From Candidatus Binatia bacterium (GTDB lineage: Bacteria > Desulfobacterota > Binatia > UBA1149 > JAJCZL01), in the NCBI GenBank assembly GCA_028278325.1, contig JANQEO010000245.1, positions 22,289 to 86,288 of the forward strand: a stretch of DNA of 64,000 bases, given 5' to 3'. Within the stretch, counting starts at the first letter, position 1; each line of letters starts with the position of its first letter. The notes beneath the pieces are model-generated. The model had not been told where the DNA came from. It was given only the letters and a program-made list of their open reading frames with translations, and ran no database searches. Positions 1 through 9,673 of the stretch are shown here, in pieces. Both the position numbers and the translations under genes were made by a program.

Positions 1-442
1 GCACGGAGAAATCGTAGCGCTCCTCCAGCCCTTTGCGGCCGGCAAGCAAAGCAACCAGTCCTCCGCTTCCGAAAGCGGACTGATAGTTGACGCGGTATAC
101 CTGCGCCAGGTCGGGCTGATGGATCCAGATATACTCACCGTCGCCGACGACACTCTGCGGCGGGCCCTCGGAGTAATTCCACCGCAGCTTGTCGGGCTTC
201 TGAAAGAACAGCCGCCCCGCGCTGGTGACAGAGCCGCCGATTCCGGCGACGTCTATGTGCTGACGAAAGTCCGCGGAAAAGCTCCGAACCCCCTCCCAGT
301 GCTTCTCGTAGGAACTCCAGATTCGATCGGCACGAGCGGAGTCCGACGCCGCTGCAGAATTAGCCGCCAAGACGGGCGAGATGAGCAAGGCGAGCAAGAC
401 GAGCAGGCCTGCCGCGACCGTCGCGGCCCTAGCCCGGCCCAT
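1..442 (-). CDS. lolA: Outer-membrane lipoprotein carrier protein LolA (partial, C-terminus off the window)
   Basis: Periplasmic chaperone that carries lipoproteins from the LolCDE exporter to the outer membrane. Translated on the minus strand from an ATG at 442, it shows an Ala/Leu-rich signal peptide of about 27 residues. The mature part then has VRSFSADFRQH, FFQKPDKLRWNY, a DGEYIWI strand and PDLAQVYRV, the usual order at the start of LolA. About 147 codons are present; the family is roughly 200 residues, so the end lies beyond position 1. The ATG shares one base with the ftsK stop (TGATG), which implies translational coupling. lolA next to ftsK is a common arrangement in proteobacteria. 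Confidence 0.88.
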   Translation of the reverse strand, partial: MGRARAATVAAGLLVLLALLISPVLAANSAAASDSARADRIWSSYEKHWEGVRSFSADFRQHIDVAGIGGSVTSAGRLFFQKPDKLRWNYSEGPPQSVVGDGEYIWIHQPDLAQVYRVNYQSAFGSGGLVALLAGRKGLEERYDFSV

Positions 443-2814
443 CAGCCGGGCAATGCCTGAGCGATGACTTTGCGCGGGCGCGATCCGTCGGCTGGTCCGA
501 CTACGCCCTCGCGCTCCATGTGCTCCATTATTCTGGCTGCGCGGTTGTAGCCGATGGAAAGTTTGCGCTGAAGCCATGAAGTCGAACCCTGCCCGTGCTC
601 GGTTATAAGGTCAACAGCGCGGTCATAGAGATCGTCGAAAAACTCTTCGTCACTATCTTCCTCAGCGTCGTCCTGAGGCAAAGCGAGCAGTTCCATGTGG
701 TACTCCGGATCACCTTGCTTCTTCAGGAAGTCGACGATCGCACGAATCTCTCTGTCGCCCACGAGGGCTCCGTGCAGTCGCGAGATGCTCGAGCTGCCCG
801 GCGCCGAGTAGAGCATGTCGCCGTTGCCGAGCAGACGCTCCGCCCCGATGGAATCCAGGATAGTGCGCGAATCCGGCCGGGCCGTGACCTGGAAGGATAT
901 CCTGGTCGGGAAGTTCGCCTTGATGAGGCCCGTGATGACATCCACCGAAGGGCGCTGAGTCGCGATTATTAGATGTATGCCTGCGGCACGCGCTTTCTGG
1001 GCAAGACGGGTGATCGAACCCTCGACTTCACGCCCCACGGTCATCATCAGATCTGCCAGCTCGTCGACGATCACCACGAGGCGAGGCAGATGCTCGTGCT
1101 GAAGCCCTTCGTCTTCCTCGTACTCCTCGCCGTACTCTTCGTCCTCTTCGCCATCGTCGGAGGCCTCGAGTTCGGCTTCTTCGTACTCCTCCTCGTACTC
1201 TTCCTCTTCGTACTCGGCGTCCTCGTCCGCGTCCTCCCCGTAGCCTTCTTCCTCGAGCCGCGCGTTGTAGTCGTCGATGTTGCGAACCCCCATGTCTTTG
1301 AGGAGGTCGAAGCGGCGATCCATCTCACGCATGACGTTCGCAAGAGCGGCCGTAGCCTTCTTGACATCCGTCACCACCGGCACGAGCAGGTGGGGGATGC
1401 CCTCGTAGAGAGCCAGCTCGAGCATCTTGGGGTCGATCATGATGAAGCGCACATCACGAGGTGACGCCTTGTAGAGAATGCTCAGTATCATCACGTTGAG
1501 CGACACCGACTTGCCGGCACCGGTTGCGCCCGCCATCAGCAGATGCGGCATCTTGGCGAGATCGGCGTACACAGCGCGCCCGGTCGTGTCGCGACCGACC
1601 GCCAGCGTGAGCAGGGAAGGCTGAGCCCCGAACTCTTCACTATCGATAAGGTCACGTAGGCCGACGGTCTCTCGCGTACGGTTCGAGACCTCGATACCGA
1701 CCACGTTCTTCCCGGGTATCGGCGCAACGATACGGACGCTGTGTGCACGCATCGCCATTGTCAGGTCATCGCAAAGGTTGACGACGCGGCTAACCTTGAT
1801 TCCGGCTTCGGGTTCGAACTCGAAAGTCGTGATGATGGGCCCCGGCCTCACCGCAGTGACGCGCCCCGAAACACCGAAGGTGGCAAGTTTCTGTTCCAGT
1901 ACTTTCGACTGGGTTATCAGGACCTTCTCGTCACCGTAGTCCCGAGTCCCGTCGGACTTGCCGAGCAGCGCCACGGGCGGCAGCTTGTAGTCGCTGTCAT
2001 CGACCTCGAAGATGAACTCTTCCTGTTGCGCCTTGGCAGGTTTCTTCTCGGCCGTGGGCTTGCTTCCATTGCGGTCTCCCGTGATCTGTATCAACGGCAA
2101 CGCGGCTACCGGCTCGACGGCCGCCTCTTCACCGCCGAAGACCATCGGGTCCTCATAGGCGAACGGAGCCGGCTCGCCGCGAGCCGAGCGCCGTTGGCTG
2201 ATGGAGGGGAACTTCTCGAGCCAGCTGGTCGCCACGGCCGCGACTGAAGCCAAACGCTCCCGCAAGACCGCGAACAAGCTCGCCGTCCGGGCGCCGGTCG
2301 CTTCCACCAGCACGTGAGCCAGATGCGAGGGCGGCAGCCCGGTCAGCATGATGAAAATCAGCAGAGCCAGCGCCACCAGAATCACGCTGGAGCCGATGAC
2401 GCCGAATGCGTGCCCCATCAGGGTCGCAAGGAAGCCGCCTATCCAACCCCCTGCCGTCTCGGGCGGGGCATCGGCTCGATAGAGCCCGAGCGCGACTGCC
2501 AGGACGACCAGGAGCGACAACCCGCCGACGACGCGCACCGGCGAGACCGTCGTGTAGAAGCGGGCGAACAGGGCGACCGAGGCCGCCAACAAAAGAACCG
2601 GGAAGATATAGGCGGCGAAACCGAAGCTCTGGATCAGTACGTTGGATACCGCGTAGCCGACAGGACCTACGTAGTTGTCCGCCCGCGAGTCGGGCGCGTA
2701 AGACAGGAAGCTCAGCGCCAGGGCGGAGCCCAGCGCCATGCACAATATCGCTTGGACTTCGTGCAGGACGCGCGAGGCCGCACCATCGTCTTGTCGTTTA
2801 CGAGACCTCGCCAA
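442..2814 (-). CDS. ftsK: DNA translocase FtsK
   Basis: Septum-anchored DNA pump that clears chromosome termini during division. The N-terminus has four or five membrane segments (about residues 25-180). A linker follows, then the RecA-like motor with Walker A GATGAGKS (about 429-436) and Walker B VVIVDELADL (about 578-587), then ATQRPSVDVITGLIKANFPTRI. A C-terminal winged-helix gamma domain (GYNRAARIMEHME) recognises KOPS. Length, 790 residues, is normal. Between Walker A and Walker B lies an unusual insertion of about 50 residues made almost only of Glu, Asp and Tyr (about 519-571). The start is TTG, directly after the uppP stop; an in-frame ATG 26 codons later would cut into the first membrane helix region. 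Confidence 0.95.
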   Translation of the reverse strand: MARSRKRQDDGAASRVLHEVQAILCMALGSALALSFLSYAPDSRADNYVGPVGYAVSNVLIQSFGFAAYIFPVLLLAASVALFARFYTTVSPVRVVGGLSLLVVLAVALGLYRADAPPETAGGWIGGFLATLMGHAFGVIGSSVILVALALLIFIMLTGLPPSHLAHVLVEATGARTASLFAVLRERLASVAAVATSWLEKFPSISQRRSARGEPAPFAYEDPMVFGGEEAAVEPVAALPLIQITGDRNGSKPTAEKKPAKAQQEEFIFEVDDSDYKLPPVALLGKSDGTRDYGDEKVLITQSKVLEQKLATFGVSGRVTAVRPGPIITTFEFEPEAGIKVSRVVNLCDDLTMAMRAHSVRIVAPIPGKNVVGIEVSNRTRETVGLRDLIDSEEFGAQPSLLTLAVGRDTTGRAVYADLAKMPHLLMAGATGAGKSVSLNVMILSILYKASPRDVRFIMIDPKMLELALYEGIPHLLVPVVTDVKKATAALANVMREMDRRFDLLKDMGVRNIDDYNARLEEEGYGEDADEDAEYEEEEYEEEYEEAELEASDDGEEDEEYGEEYEEDEGLQHEHLPRLVVIVDELADLMMTVGREVEGSITRLAQKARAAGIHLIIATQRPSVDVITGLIKANFPTRISFQVTARPDSRTILDSIGAERLLGNGDMLYSAPGSSSISRLHGALVGDREIRAIVDFLKKQGDPEYHMELLALPQDDAEEDSDEEFFDDLYDRAVDLITEHGQGSTSWLQRKLSIGYNRAARIMEHMEREGVVGPADGSRPRKVIAQALPG

Positions 2815-3612
2815 CTACAGCGCACCCACCAACAACGTCAACCCACCGACAACAAAACAGTATAGCGCAAAGGGGACTAGACGTCCTACTCTGACCGCCC
2901 GCATCATGACTTCGATGGCTATCCAGCCGGTTATGGCGGCTGCCAGGAGTCCGGCGACCAGAGCCGCGGCCTCCTCGGCGTACAAGGCCCCGATAGAATC
3001 GATATTGAAGAGGGTCGCGCCGATTATGGCGGGCACGGACAGCAGAAAAGCGAAGCGGGCGGCCGTTTCACGTTCGAGTCCCGCCAGCAGCCCTCCGACG
3101 ATCGTGAGCCCTGACCGGGAGACTCCCGGCACTACGGCCATAGCCTGAAAAAGGCCGATGATGACAGCGTCCCGCCAGGTCAGAGCCGCCCCGCCTCGAG
3201 TGCCGGGAGACAAGCGCGAAGCGATGACCAAGGCTGAGGCCGTTAGCCAGAGCGCGGGCCCTACCGCGACAGTCGAATGGAAAGCTGCATCGACGGCATC
3301 GGAAAACGCTACTGCCACCGCGACGATCGGCAGGGTGGCCAGCGCCAACAACCACACCCATCTCCCCAGGTAGTCCTCGGGCGGGGCTGCGCCGGGAATG
3401 CTCGACCTGATCATCGCTCCCAGGTCTTTGCGGAAGTAGGCCAACACCGAAAGCAAAGTCCCGACATGGACGACGACGTCGAAGGCCAAGGGGCTCTCGA
3501 CGCCGGAGGGGAACAGCTGTTGGGCGAGGACGAGATGCCCCGAGCTGGAAACGGGCAAGAACTCCGTGAGGCCCTGGAGGATACCGAGGCCGATTGCCTT
3601 CAGAACACCCAC
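2815..3612 (-). CDS. uppP: Undecaprenyl-diphosphatase UppP (BacA)
   Basis: Integral membrane phosphatase that recycles undecaprenyl pyrophosphate to the monophosphate carrier used for peptidoglycan and other surface polymers; it also confers bacitracin tolerance. Both family signatures are visible: GLTEFLPVSSSGHL near the N-terminus (about residues 15-28) and PGVSRSGLT in the middle, with about seven hydrophobic segments. The 265-residue length is typical. The start is GTG. It sits between rnj and ftsK in one tightly packed minus-strand operon and makes sense there as an envelope gene next to plsC and lolA. Confidence 0.95.
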   Translation of the reverse strand: MGVLKAIGLGILQGLTEFLPVSSSGHLVLAQQLFPSGVESPLAFDVVVHVGTLLSVLAYFRKDLGAMIRSSIPGAAPPEDYLGRWVWLLALATLPIVAVAVAFSDAVDAAFHSTVAVGPALWLTASALVIASRLSPGTRGGAALTWRDAVIIGLFQAMAVVPGVSRSGLTIVGGLLAGLERETAARFAFLLSVPAIIGATLFNIDSIGALYAEEAAALVAGLLAAAITGWIAIEVMMRAVRVGRLVPFALYCFVVGGLTLLVGAL

Positions 3613-3633
3613 GTTGCCGCCGAACTGTGTATT

Positions 3634-5298
3634 CTACAGTTCGACGATATAGGGGACAACGACCGGGCGCGCGCCGTGCTCCTTCCGAAAGTAGCGCCTG
3701 ACGGCCAAGCGAACTTCCTCTTGTAACTCGGCGACGTCGCTGACAGCCGCCGGGCTCATCGACCGTACGCAGTCGACGACGGCCTTCTGGGCCTCCGGAA
3801 ACCCTTCTTCCTCCGCCGCGGCGGGAGCCAAGCCGCGGGCAACCAGGTCAGGGCCCGACAACACCTCCCCCGTCTTCTGCGACACCGCCAGTATGACCAT
3901 TACGACGCCGTCTTGAGAGATGTGACGGCGGTCGCGCAGCACACTCTCGTCGACGTCACCGATGGTCGCACCGTCCACGAGGATGCGGCCGACTGTAACC
4001 CCACCGTTGCGCCGGGCTCCCTGTTCATCGATCTCGAGAACGTCACCGCTCAGTAGGCAATGGCAGTTTTCCTCCGCCACCCCGGTTTCCCGGGCCAGCC
4101 GCGCATGATGCAGGAGATTGCGGTACTCGCCGTGCACCGGCACGAAGAACTCCGGGCGAACGCACTCGAGCAGCTGCCTCAGGTCGCCGCGGTTGCCGTG
4201 CCCCGACACGTGAACGTCCGCTACGCCGCGATAGTAGACCTCGGCGCCGCACTTGAAGAACTGATTGATCAACGCGCTGACTGCGCTGTCGTTACCGGGG
4301 ATGATGGTGGAGGAGAAGATCACCGTGTCGCCGGCTCCCGCCTTGAGATCTCCAACTTGCTCCAAGGCGACGCGGGAGAGCGCCGACCTCGGCTCCCCCT
4401 GGCAGCCCGTCAACAGATAGCAGACCTCGTCACGGGGCAGACTCTTGGCTTCGCGGCTCGAGACGAGCATTTCGTGAGGGATCGACAAGTGGCCGGTGCG
4501 GGTCGCGATGGAGACGTTAGTCTCCAGGCTGCGGCCGCGGATGACCAGGCGACGCCCGTACTCCTGGCAGAGCGACACGATCGCCGCGATCCGATGTATG
4601 TGAGAAGCAAAGGTAGTGACGAAAACCCTTCCCTTGGCGCCGGCAAAGAGAGGATCGAGGTAGCCGCGCACCTCCCGTTCCGACGGTGTCGGCCCCGGCC
4701 TTTCCACATTGGTAGAGTCCGAGAACAGCAGCTTGACGCCCGCGTCTCCGAGCTCACGCAGGCGGTCCATGCCCGACGTCCAGCCGTCGATCGGCGTCGG
4801 ATCGAGCTTGAAGTCGCCGCTGTGCACGACAGTGTAGCCACCGACGCTGATTGCCAGTGCGCATGCGTCGACGAAGCTATGGGTCACGTGCACGCCTTCC
4901 ACGTCGAAACTTCCGATCCGCCACGGCTTGCCCGCCTCGTATTCCCGTATGTCGCTGCCCGAGGCGTCGGGGAACTCACTGAGCTTCTCGCGCAGCAGCT
5001 CGGCGGTGAAACGGGTCGCGAACACGGGGAGGTCCATGTCGGTCAAGAAGTAAGGAAGGGCGCCGATGTGATCCTCGTGCCCGTGGGTCAACACGACGGC
5101 TTTCAGCCGCGAGCCCAAGTCATGCAAATAAGATAAGTCCGGGATGACCCTGTCGACGCCGAGCATGTGGTCTTCGGGAAACATGACGCCGCAGTCGACC
5201 ACTACCGCCTCGTCGCCGCGCTCCAGGACCATGCAGTTGAGCCCGAACTCGCCGAGACCGCCCAGCGGCACGACTCGCAGCGGGGGTTGTTCAGGCAC
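3634..5298 (-). CDS. rnj: Ribonuclease J
   Basis: Metallo-beta-lactamase/beta-CASP ribonuclease with endo- and 5'-3' exonuclease activity in RNA maturation and decay. The N-terminal PLGGLGEFGLNCMV stretch and HGHEDHIGALPYFL carry the HxHxDH metal motif. SHSFVDACAL, HSGDFKLD, the beta-CASP segment and the C-terminal domain (HVSGHGNRGDL, PVHGEYRNL) follow in order. I place the start at GTG 5298, overlapping the plsC stop by 8 bases (GTGCCTGA), which gives 554 residues. An ATG at 5349 would add 17 unconserved residues and a deeper overlap. Presence of RNase J in a Gram-negative background fits alpha- or delta-proteobacterial lineages. Confidence 0.93.
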   Translation of the reverse strand: MPEQPPLRVVPLGGLGEFGLNCMVLERGDEAVVVDCGVMFPEDHMLGVDRVIPDLSYLHDLGSRLKAVVLTHGHEDHIGALPYFLTDMDLPVFATRFTAELLREKLSEFPDASGSDIREYEAGKPWRIGSFDVEGVHVTHSFVDACALAISVGGYTVVHSGDFKLDPTPIDGWTSGMDRLRELGDAGVKLLFSDSTNVERPGPTPSEREVRGYLDPLFAGAKGRVFVTTFASHIHRIAAIVSLCQEYGRRLVIRGRSLETNVSIATRTGHLSIPHEMLVSSREAKSLPRDEVCYLLTGCQGEPRSALSRVALEQVGDLKAGAGDTVIFSSTIIPGNDSAVSALINQFFKCGAEVYYRGVADVHVSGHGNRGDLRQLLECVRPEFFVPVHGEYRNLLHHARLARETGVAEENCHCLLSGDVLEIDEQGARRNGGVTVGRILVDGATIGDVDESVLRDRRHISQDGVVMVILAVSQKTGEVLSGPDLVARGLAPAAAEEEGFPEAQKAVVDCVRSMSPAAVSDVAELQEEVRLAVRRYFRKEHGARPVVVPYIVEL

Positions 5299-6073
5299 CG
5301 ACGGCTTCCGCGGCCGGTTGCTCGGCGGGCCGCGGCTCCATCGTGGCAAGCATCGACTCTATCTCGTCGCGCACTCGATCGGTCAGCGCTGCACGATCGT
5401 CGTTGGTCATTCCCGAGACGTCTATGGGATCGCCGATCTTTACGTTAATGGTGCCTGGTCGCACCACCAGCGAGTGCTTCTCGAGAACCTTCTCGGACCC
5501 TGAGACCGCCACGGGCACGACCGGCAGCCCAGCGTCGATTGCGAATGCGGCTCCGCCTCTTTTGAAAGGCTGTAACGCGGTAGTCGGCGCACGCCTGCCC
5601 TCGGCGAAAAAGACGACGGAACAGCCTCGTCGATTGAGACTGGCCTTCAGCTCACGGACCGCCTGTTCGTGGTCCTTCCGGTCGATGAGGATCTGGCCCG
5701 TCTTGCGCAAGGCAGTGCCGAACAAGGGGATGTCGCCGAGTTCGCGCTTGGCTACCCACCTCGTCTCCACGTGGAATATCGACCTCGGTATGGCGAAGGC
5801 GTCGAAGTGGCTGCGGTGGTTCGCGAGGATCACGTAGTGCCGAGCGGCTTCGAGCTTCTCGCCTCCCGAAGACTTCACCTTCACACCGTTGATCGCCAGG
5901 CCCCAAGAGATCCAGTAGCGCGCTATCCGGTAGTAGAGATCAGTCTTCGGCGAAACCAGGGCCGCTATCAGTATCACCAAGAGAATGACGGCCGTGAACG
6001 GAAAAAACACGGCGAGACGCAACGTCGAGCCGATCCAAGCGAGCAGACCGGAACTTGGTGGGTTAGCACTCAT
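5291..6073 (-). CDS. plsC: 1-acyl-sn-glycerol-3-phosphate acyltransferase (PlsC-type)
   Basis: Transfers an acyl chain to lysophosphatidic acid to make phosphatidic acid, the second acylation of phospholipid synthesis, at the inner membrane. There is an N-terminal hydrophobic segment (about residues 14-40). The catalytic HX4D block is NHRSHFD, the substrate-binding block is FFAEGRRAPT with FKRGG behind it, and GLPVVPVAV is the fourth conserved block. At 260 residues it is typical. It is the first gene of the minus-strand operon plsC-rnj-uppP-ftsK-lolA. The 66 bases to the divergent ssb must hold both promoters; I see no convincing Shine-Dalgarno sequence before its ATG. Confidence 0.9.
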   Translation of the reverse strand: MSANPPSSGLLAWIGSTLRLAVFFPFTAVILLVILIAALVSPKTDLYYRIARYWISWGLAINGVKVKSSGGEKLEAARHYVILANHRSHFDAFAIPRSIFHVETRWVAKRELGDIPLFGTALRKTGQILIDRKDHEQAVRELKASLNRRGCSVVFFAEGRRAPTTALQPFKRGGAAFAIDAGLPVVPVAVSGSEKVLEKHSLVVRPGTINVKIGDPIDVSGMTNDDRAALTDRVRDEIESMLATMEPRPAEQPAAEAVGA

Positions 6074-6139
6074 GGCTAATTGACAACGGCTTCCACCGGT
6101 TCTAGCCTCCGGTCCGAATCGACCGATGGAGAGGCTACC

Positions 6140-6559
6140 GTGGCATCACTAAACAAGGTGTTTGTCCTTGGCAACCTGGGCAGGGACCCCGAGCTGCGGC
6201 ATACCGCCAGCGGTAGAGCCGTGGCCACATTGAGACTGGCCACGAACGAGAGCTGGACCGACCGCGAGACCCAGGAGCGCCGCGAAAGGACCGAGTGGCA
6301 CCAGGTGGTCGTCTGGGGCCGCCAAGCGGAAAACTGCGCTCAGTACCTTCAAAAGGGGCGCCAAGCCTTCGTCGAAGGCAAGCTGCAGACGCGCAAGTGG
6401 CAGGACAAGGACGGCAACGACCGCTACACGACGGAGATCGTGGCGGATCGAGTGCAGTTCGTGGGCGGACCCGGCGGATCTGGCGGCGGCGCAGGCGCCG
6501 GCACCGACGAAGACATGATGCCCCCACCTCCCGGTGGTGACGAAGACATCCCGTTCTGA
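6140..6559 (+). CDS. ssb: Single-stranded DNA-binding protein SSB
   Basis: Coats and protects single-stranded DNA and recruits replication and repair proteins. The OB fold starts at [19 protein letters not shown] and runs to about residue 107. A Gly-rich linker and the acidic tip GDEDIPF follow; this C-terminal peptide is what partner proteins dock on. I chose the GTG at 6140 (139 residues) because a strong Shine-Dalgarno GGAGAGG lies at 6128-6134 and homologs begin at this point. An in-frame upstream ATG at 6080 would add 20 unconserved residues. It converges on radC with 39 bases between the stops. Confidence 0.95.
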   Translation: MASLNKVFVLGNLGRDPELRHTASGRAVATLRLATNESWTDRETQERRERTEWHQVVVWGRQAENCAQYLQKGRQAFVEGKLQTRKWQDKDGNDRYTTEIVADRVQFVGGPGGSGGGAGAGTDEDMMPPPPGGDEDIPF

Positions 6560-6598
6560 GCTCTTGATCGTCAGAAAGAACTGGGACCCGGTCCGGCC

Positions 6599-7270
6599 CT
6601 ACTCCCACCCCGAGTCGGCAAAAGAATAGTATTCGTCCACGCCGACGATCACGTGATCTAGAACGGGTATTCCGAGCAGGGAACCCGCCTCTCTCAGCCG
6701 TGCTGTGATACGCCTGTCCTCGATGCTGGGCGACGACACGCCGCTGGGGTGGTTGTGCAGAAATATCACGGACGCCGCCGCTTCCCTGACTGCCGGACGG
6801 AATGCTTCACGCGGGTGCACCAATGCCGACCCGAGCGAACCCTCCGAGATACGCACTTCACGGATGAGGCGATTCTTCATGTCGAGAAGGAGCACGTAGA
6901 AAACCTCGCGCTTCTCGTCGGCAAGCCGGTGCCCGAAACCGGCGTAAACCGTCTCCGACGAAGACACGGGGGTACCTCGGTCGATGACCTCGCTGGCAAG
7001 CCGGCGGGCAAGCTCACCGGCGGCTTGAAGCCGCGCCGCGCGCGCCGGCCCCATCCCCTTGGCGGCGGTGAGCTCGGAAACACTTGCGCAGAACAGCGAA
7101 CGCAGCCCGCCGAAACCCGCAATCAGACCGGCAGCCACGCTGAGCGCGTTACCCGAGCTGCTGTGGCCGCTGCCCAGCAACAGTGCGATCAGCTCGCTGT
7201 CGGAGAGTCCGGCACTGCCCCGGCTGAGCAAGCGCTCACGCGGACGGTCGGCAGGCGGAACCGAGTTCAT
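6599..7270 (-). CDS. radC: RadC/DUF2466-family JAB-domain protein
   Basis: The MPN/JAB1 metalloprotease-like domain occupies the C-terminal two thirds, with the metal motif [20 protein letters not shown] (H-x-H-P-x-G with a following Asp). The N-terminal helix-hairpin-helix-like region includes [14 protein letters not shown] and [18 protein letters not shown]. The historical role in DNA repair is doubtful and the biochemical activity of the family is not settled. I use the ATG at 7270 (223 residues); a TTG two codons upstream at 7276 is also possible. It lies 8 bases after moaC and is probably cotranscribed with it. Confidence 0.9.
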   Translation of the reverse strand: MNSVPPADRPRERLLSRGSAGLSDSELIALLLGSGHSSSGNALSVAAGLIAGFGGLRSLFCASVSELTAAKGMGPARAARLQAAGELARRLASEVIDRGTPVSSSETVYAGFGHRLADEKREVFYVLLLDMKNRLIREVRISEGSLGSALVHPREAFRPAVREAAASVIFLHNHPSGVSSPSIEDRRITARLREAGSLLGIPVLDHVIVGVDEYYSFADSGWE

Positions 7271-7278
7271 CGGCAAGA

Positions 7279-7761
7279 TCAGACGTCAGGCTCGCGCACG
7301 TAGTGCCCGCTCTTGCCACCGCTCTTCTCGAGGAGTCGGACGTCGGTAACCGACATCGCACGATCCACGGCTTTGCACATGTCGTAGACGGTCAGCCCGG
7401 CGATCGACACCGCCGTCAACGCTTCCATCTCCGCGCCGGTCTTGGCTGTGAGACGCACGTCCGCCTCGATCTCGAGCAAACCGTCGCCGGCTTTGCTGAA
7501 CTCGATCTCCACCGAAGCGATCGGGAGGGGATGACACAGCGGAATCAGGTTCGAAGTCTGCTTGGCGGCCATGATTGCCGCCGTCCGGGCGACCGACAAG
7601 ACATCGCCCTTCGGAAGGCTGCCGTCGAGGATTTTATCCAGGGTCGACGGTTCCATTCTCACCCGCGCGCCGGCCCTCGCCGAACGGGCGGTATCGGCCT
7701 TGCCGGAAACGTCCACCATGCGCGCTCGGCCCCGCTCGTCGAGATGCGTCAGGTCTGCCAT
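7279..7761 (-). CDS. moaC: Cyclic pyranopterin monophosphate synthase MoaC
   Basis: Second enzyme of molybdenum cofactor synthesis: it converts the MoaA product 3',8-cyclo-7,8-dihydro-GTP to cyclic pyranopterin monophosphate. The 160-residue protein has the family core [17 protein letters not shown], followed by [22 protein letters not shown] and KSGGKSGHY at the C-terminus. The ATG has a good Shine-Dalgarno (GGAGG, 7 bases upstream). No other moa gene is nearby, so the cofactor pathway must be completed elsewhere. It is divergent from trxB across a 108-base gap. Confidence 0.95.
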   Translation of the reverse strand: MADLTHLDERGRARMVDVSGKADTARSARAGARVRMEPSTLDKILDGSLPKGDVLSVARTAAIMAAKQTSNLIPLCHPLPIASVEIEFSKAGDGLLEIEADVRLTAKTGAEMEALTAVSIAGLTVYDMCKAVDRAMSVTDVRLLEKSGGKSGHYVREPDV

Positions 7762-7830
7762 GTCGTGCCTCCGTCAGCAGCTTGCATACTGATATGGAAG
7801 TTCATATATCGCGGCAGCACGCTCGTCCAC

Positions 7831-7845
7831 GGCTGCGCTGCAGCC
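7831..7845. other. Small perfect inverted repeat upstream of trxB
   Basis: GGCTGC-GCT-GCAGCC can form a 6-bp stem with a 3-base loop, 24 bases before the trxB start codon. A second small palindrome, ATATG-N6-CATAT, lies just upstream at about 7791-7806. Together they occupy the moaC/trxB divergent gap and could be an operator or mRNA leader structure. Nothing else supports a role. Confidence 0.3.
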
Positions 7846-7869
7846 CCTTGCCCCGTATGTAGTAACACG

Positions 7870-8808
7870 ATGGCGGTTGAACACAGCAGAATAATAATTC
7901 TCGGCTCCGGGCCGGCCGGACTCACGGCCGCGCTCTACACAGCCAGGGCCGACCTCGCGCCCCTGGTCATCGAAGGAACTCAGCCCGGCGGACAGCTCAC
8001 GATCACGACCGAGGTCGAGAACTACCCCGGCTACCCCGACGGAGTTCTCGGGCCCAAGATGATGGAAGACTTCCGCCGCCAAGCCGAACGCTTCGGCGTG
8101 AGCTACACCACCGGGGACGTCGAATCCGTCGACCTCTCGTCTCGACCCTTTTCGCTTCGTACTACCGACCGGGAGTTCAGCTGCGATGCAATGATCATCG
8201 CCACCGGCGCATCAGCCCGGCTGCTCGGACTGGAGTCCGAGACACGCCTCATGGGCCACGGCGTTTCGGCATGTGCGACATGCGACGGCTTCTTCTTTCG
8301 GGACAAGAACGTGATGGTGGTCGGCGGCGGCGACTCGGCCATGGAAGAGGCGTCCTTCCTGACGAAGTTCGCCAGCAGTGTTACCATAGTTCACCGGCGC
8401 GAAGGATTTCGCGCCTCTCACATCATGCTCGACCGCGCCAAGGCCAACCCCAAGATCACGTTCGACCTCAACAAGACCGTGGAAGAGATCGTCGGGGACG
8501 TTGGCGGCGGTGGAGTCACGGGCATAAAGTTGCGTGACACGAAGAGCGGCGAGATCATCGAGCAACCCTGCGACGGCGTGTTCATGGCGATCGGCCATAC
8601 ACCGAACACCGCCCTGTTCCAGGACCAACTCGAAACCGACGAGCGCGGTTACATAATGACGAAGCCGGACTGCACGTATACCAGCGTGGAGGGCGTGTTC
8701 GCCTGCGGCGATGTCCAGGACGCCGTCTACCGTCAGGCGGTTACGGCAGCGGGAAGCGGCTGTGCCGCGGCCATCGATGCGGAACGCTGGTTGGGGGAAA
8801 ACGGCTGA
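7870..8808 (+). CDS. trxB: Thioredoxin reductase (NADPH)
   Basis: Flavoprotein that passes electrons from NADPH to thioredoxin. The FAD site is [18 protein letters not shown] at the N-terminus. The redox disulfide is C135-A-T-C138 in [11 protein letters not shown], and the NADPH-binding [10 protein letters not shown] comes directly after. The C-terminal FAD motif is [22 protein letters not shown]. At 312 residues it is a standard low-molecular-weight bacterial enzyme. The ATG at 7870 is chosen because the flavin motif starts within about ten residues of it. The Shine-Dalgarno sequence is weak. The next gene follows after 37 bases. Confidence 0.95.
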   Translation: MAVEHSRIIILGSGPAGLTAALYTARADLAPLVIEGTQPGGQLTITTEVENYPGYPDGVLGPKMMEDFRRQAERFGVSYTTGDVESVDLSSRPFSLRTTDREFSCDAMIIATGASARLLGLESETRLMGHGVSACATCDGFFFRDKNVMVVGGGDSAMEEASFLTKFASSVTIVHRREGFRASHIMLDRAKANPKITFDLNKTVEEIVGDVGGGGVTGIKLRDTKSGEIIEQPCDGVFMAIGHTPNTALFQDQLETDERGYIMTKPDCTYTSVEGVFACGDVQDAVYRQAVTAAGSGCAAAIDAERWLGENG

Positions 8809-8845
8809 CGCGAACGGGCAAAGACACCGAGCCGCCCTGTCCACC

Positions 8846-9673
8846 GTGACTAAACCGAACACTCTGCCCCGCCGGCGCAGGATCAAGCAGGCCGGAATCC
8901 GCTTCCTGTCCCTGCTGGCCCCGTTCGTCTACCTCTCCTACATGGGCCTGGTGCGCATGACGAGCCGCCGGAGCACTCCCGGTCTCGACACGCTGCGCGA
9001 GTGTAATTCGACGGGCAACGGCGCTTTGATCGCGCTTCTCCACCAGGACCTGTTGATCGCGCCGTCCATGTTGCGCGGCCTTGATCTGGCGACGCTCGTA
9101 AACATCGGCGATGCCGGCAACATATTGACGCGCATACTGGAGAAGATGGGGTACATCGTACTGCGCGGAGGATCGAGCACGAGTCCCACCCGCCGCACGG
9201 GCGTGATCAAGGAGATCACGGAACTCACCGCACGGCCCGAACACGCGGGAATGGTCACCGCCCTCACCCCCGACGGATCGCGGGGACCGGCGGGCGGTTG
9301 TAAGCCCGGGATAGCCTGGCTCGCGTTCAAGGCTGGACTGCCGGTCTACTGTACGCGCGTGCACGCCCGCAGAGCGTGGTACCTGCCCACTTGGGACCGC
9401 ACGTCTCTGCCGACGCCCTTCAACTCACTGTCCGTGGAAGTCATCGGCCCCATCTCTCCACCTGCAACGGCCACCCGTGAGGAGATGGAGCGTTGCCGTG
9501 CCGAGATCGAGACGGGCCTACACGAATTACATGCCCGCTCTTTCGAGCGCGACGGAAAGGAGCCGGTGCCGGAACTCGCCAAGCTGCCCGCTAAACTCCC
9601 GCGCAAACGAGCCGCCGTGCGTGTGAAGCAGCAGGCCGGCGTTTCCGCCCGCACTCCCCCGATTACAGCCTGA
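8846..9673 (+). CDS. DUF374-family lysophospholipid acyltransferase
   Basis: Belongs to the acyltransferase group that includes DUF374 proteins, proposed to acylate lipid A or related lipids at the inner membrane. A hydrophobic segment ([16 protein letters not shown]) anchors the N-terminus. [10 protein letters not shown] takes the place of the catalytic His block, [16 protein letters not shown] follows, and [20 protein letters not shown] is the diagnostic TPDGxRGP block. The start is a GTG at 8846 (275 residues); an upstream frame extension would overlap trxB and is not conserved. Its stop lies inside the end of the convergent hisF, an 11-base tail-to-tail overlap. Confidence 0.82.
   Translation: MTKPNTLPRRRRIKQAGIRFLSLLAPFVYLSYMGLVRMTSRRSTPGLDTLRECNSTGNGALIALLHQDLLIAPSMLRGLDLATLVNIGDAGNILTRILEKMGYIVLRGGSSTSPTRRTGVIKEITELTARPEHAGMVTALTPDGSRGPAGGCKPGIAWLAFKAGLPVYCTRVHARRAWYLPTWDRTSLPTPFNSLSVEVIGPISPPATATREEMERCRAEIETGLHELHARSFERDGKEPVPELAKLPAKLPRKRAAVRVKQQAGVSARTPPITA

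Noticed and set aside
973..1464. Open frame on the plus strand whose product looks like a very hydrophobic membrane protein.
   Set aside because: It is the antisense of the acidic tract of ftsK; Glu/Asp codons read backwards give Leu, Val and Phe. It lies inside a clear essential gene.
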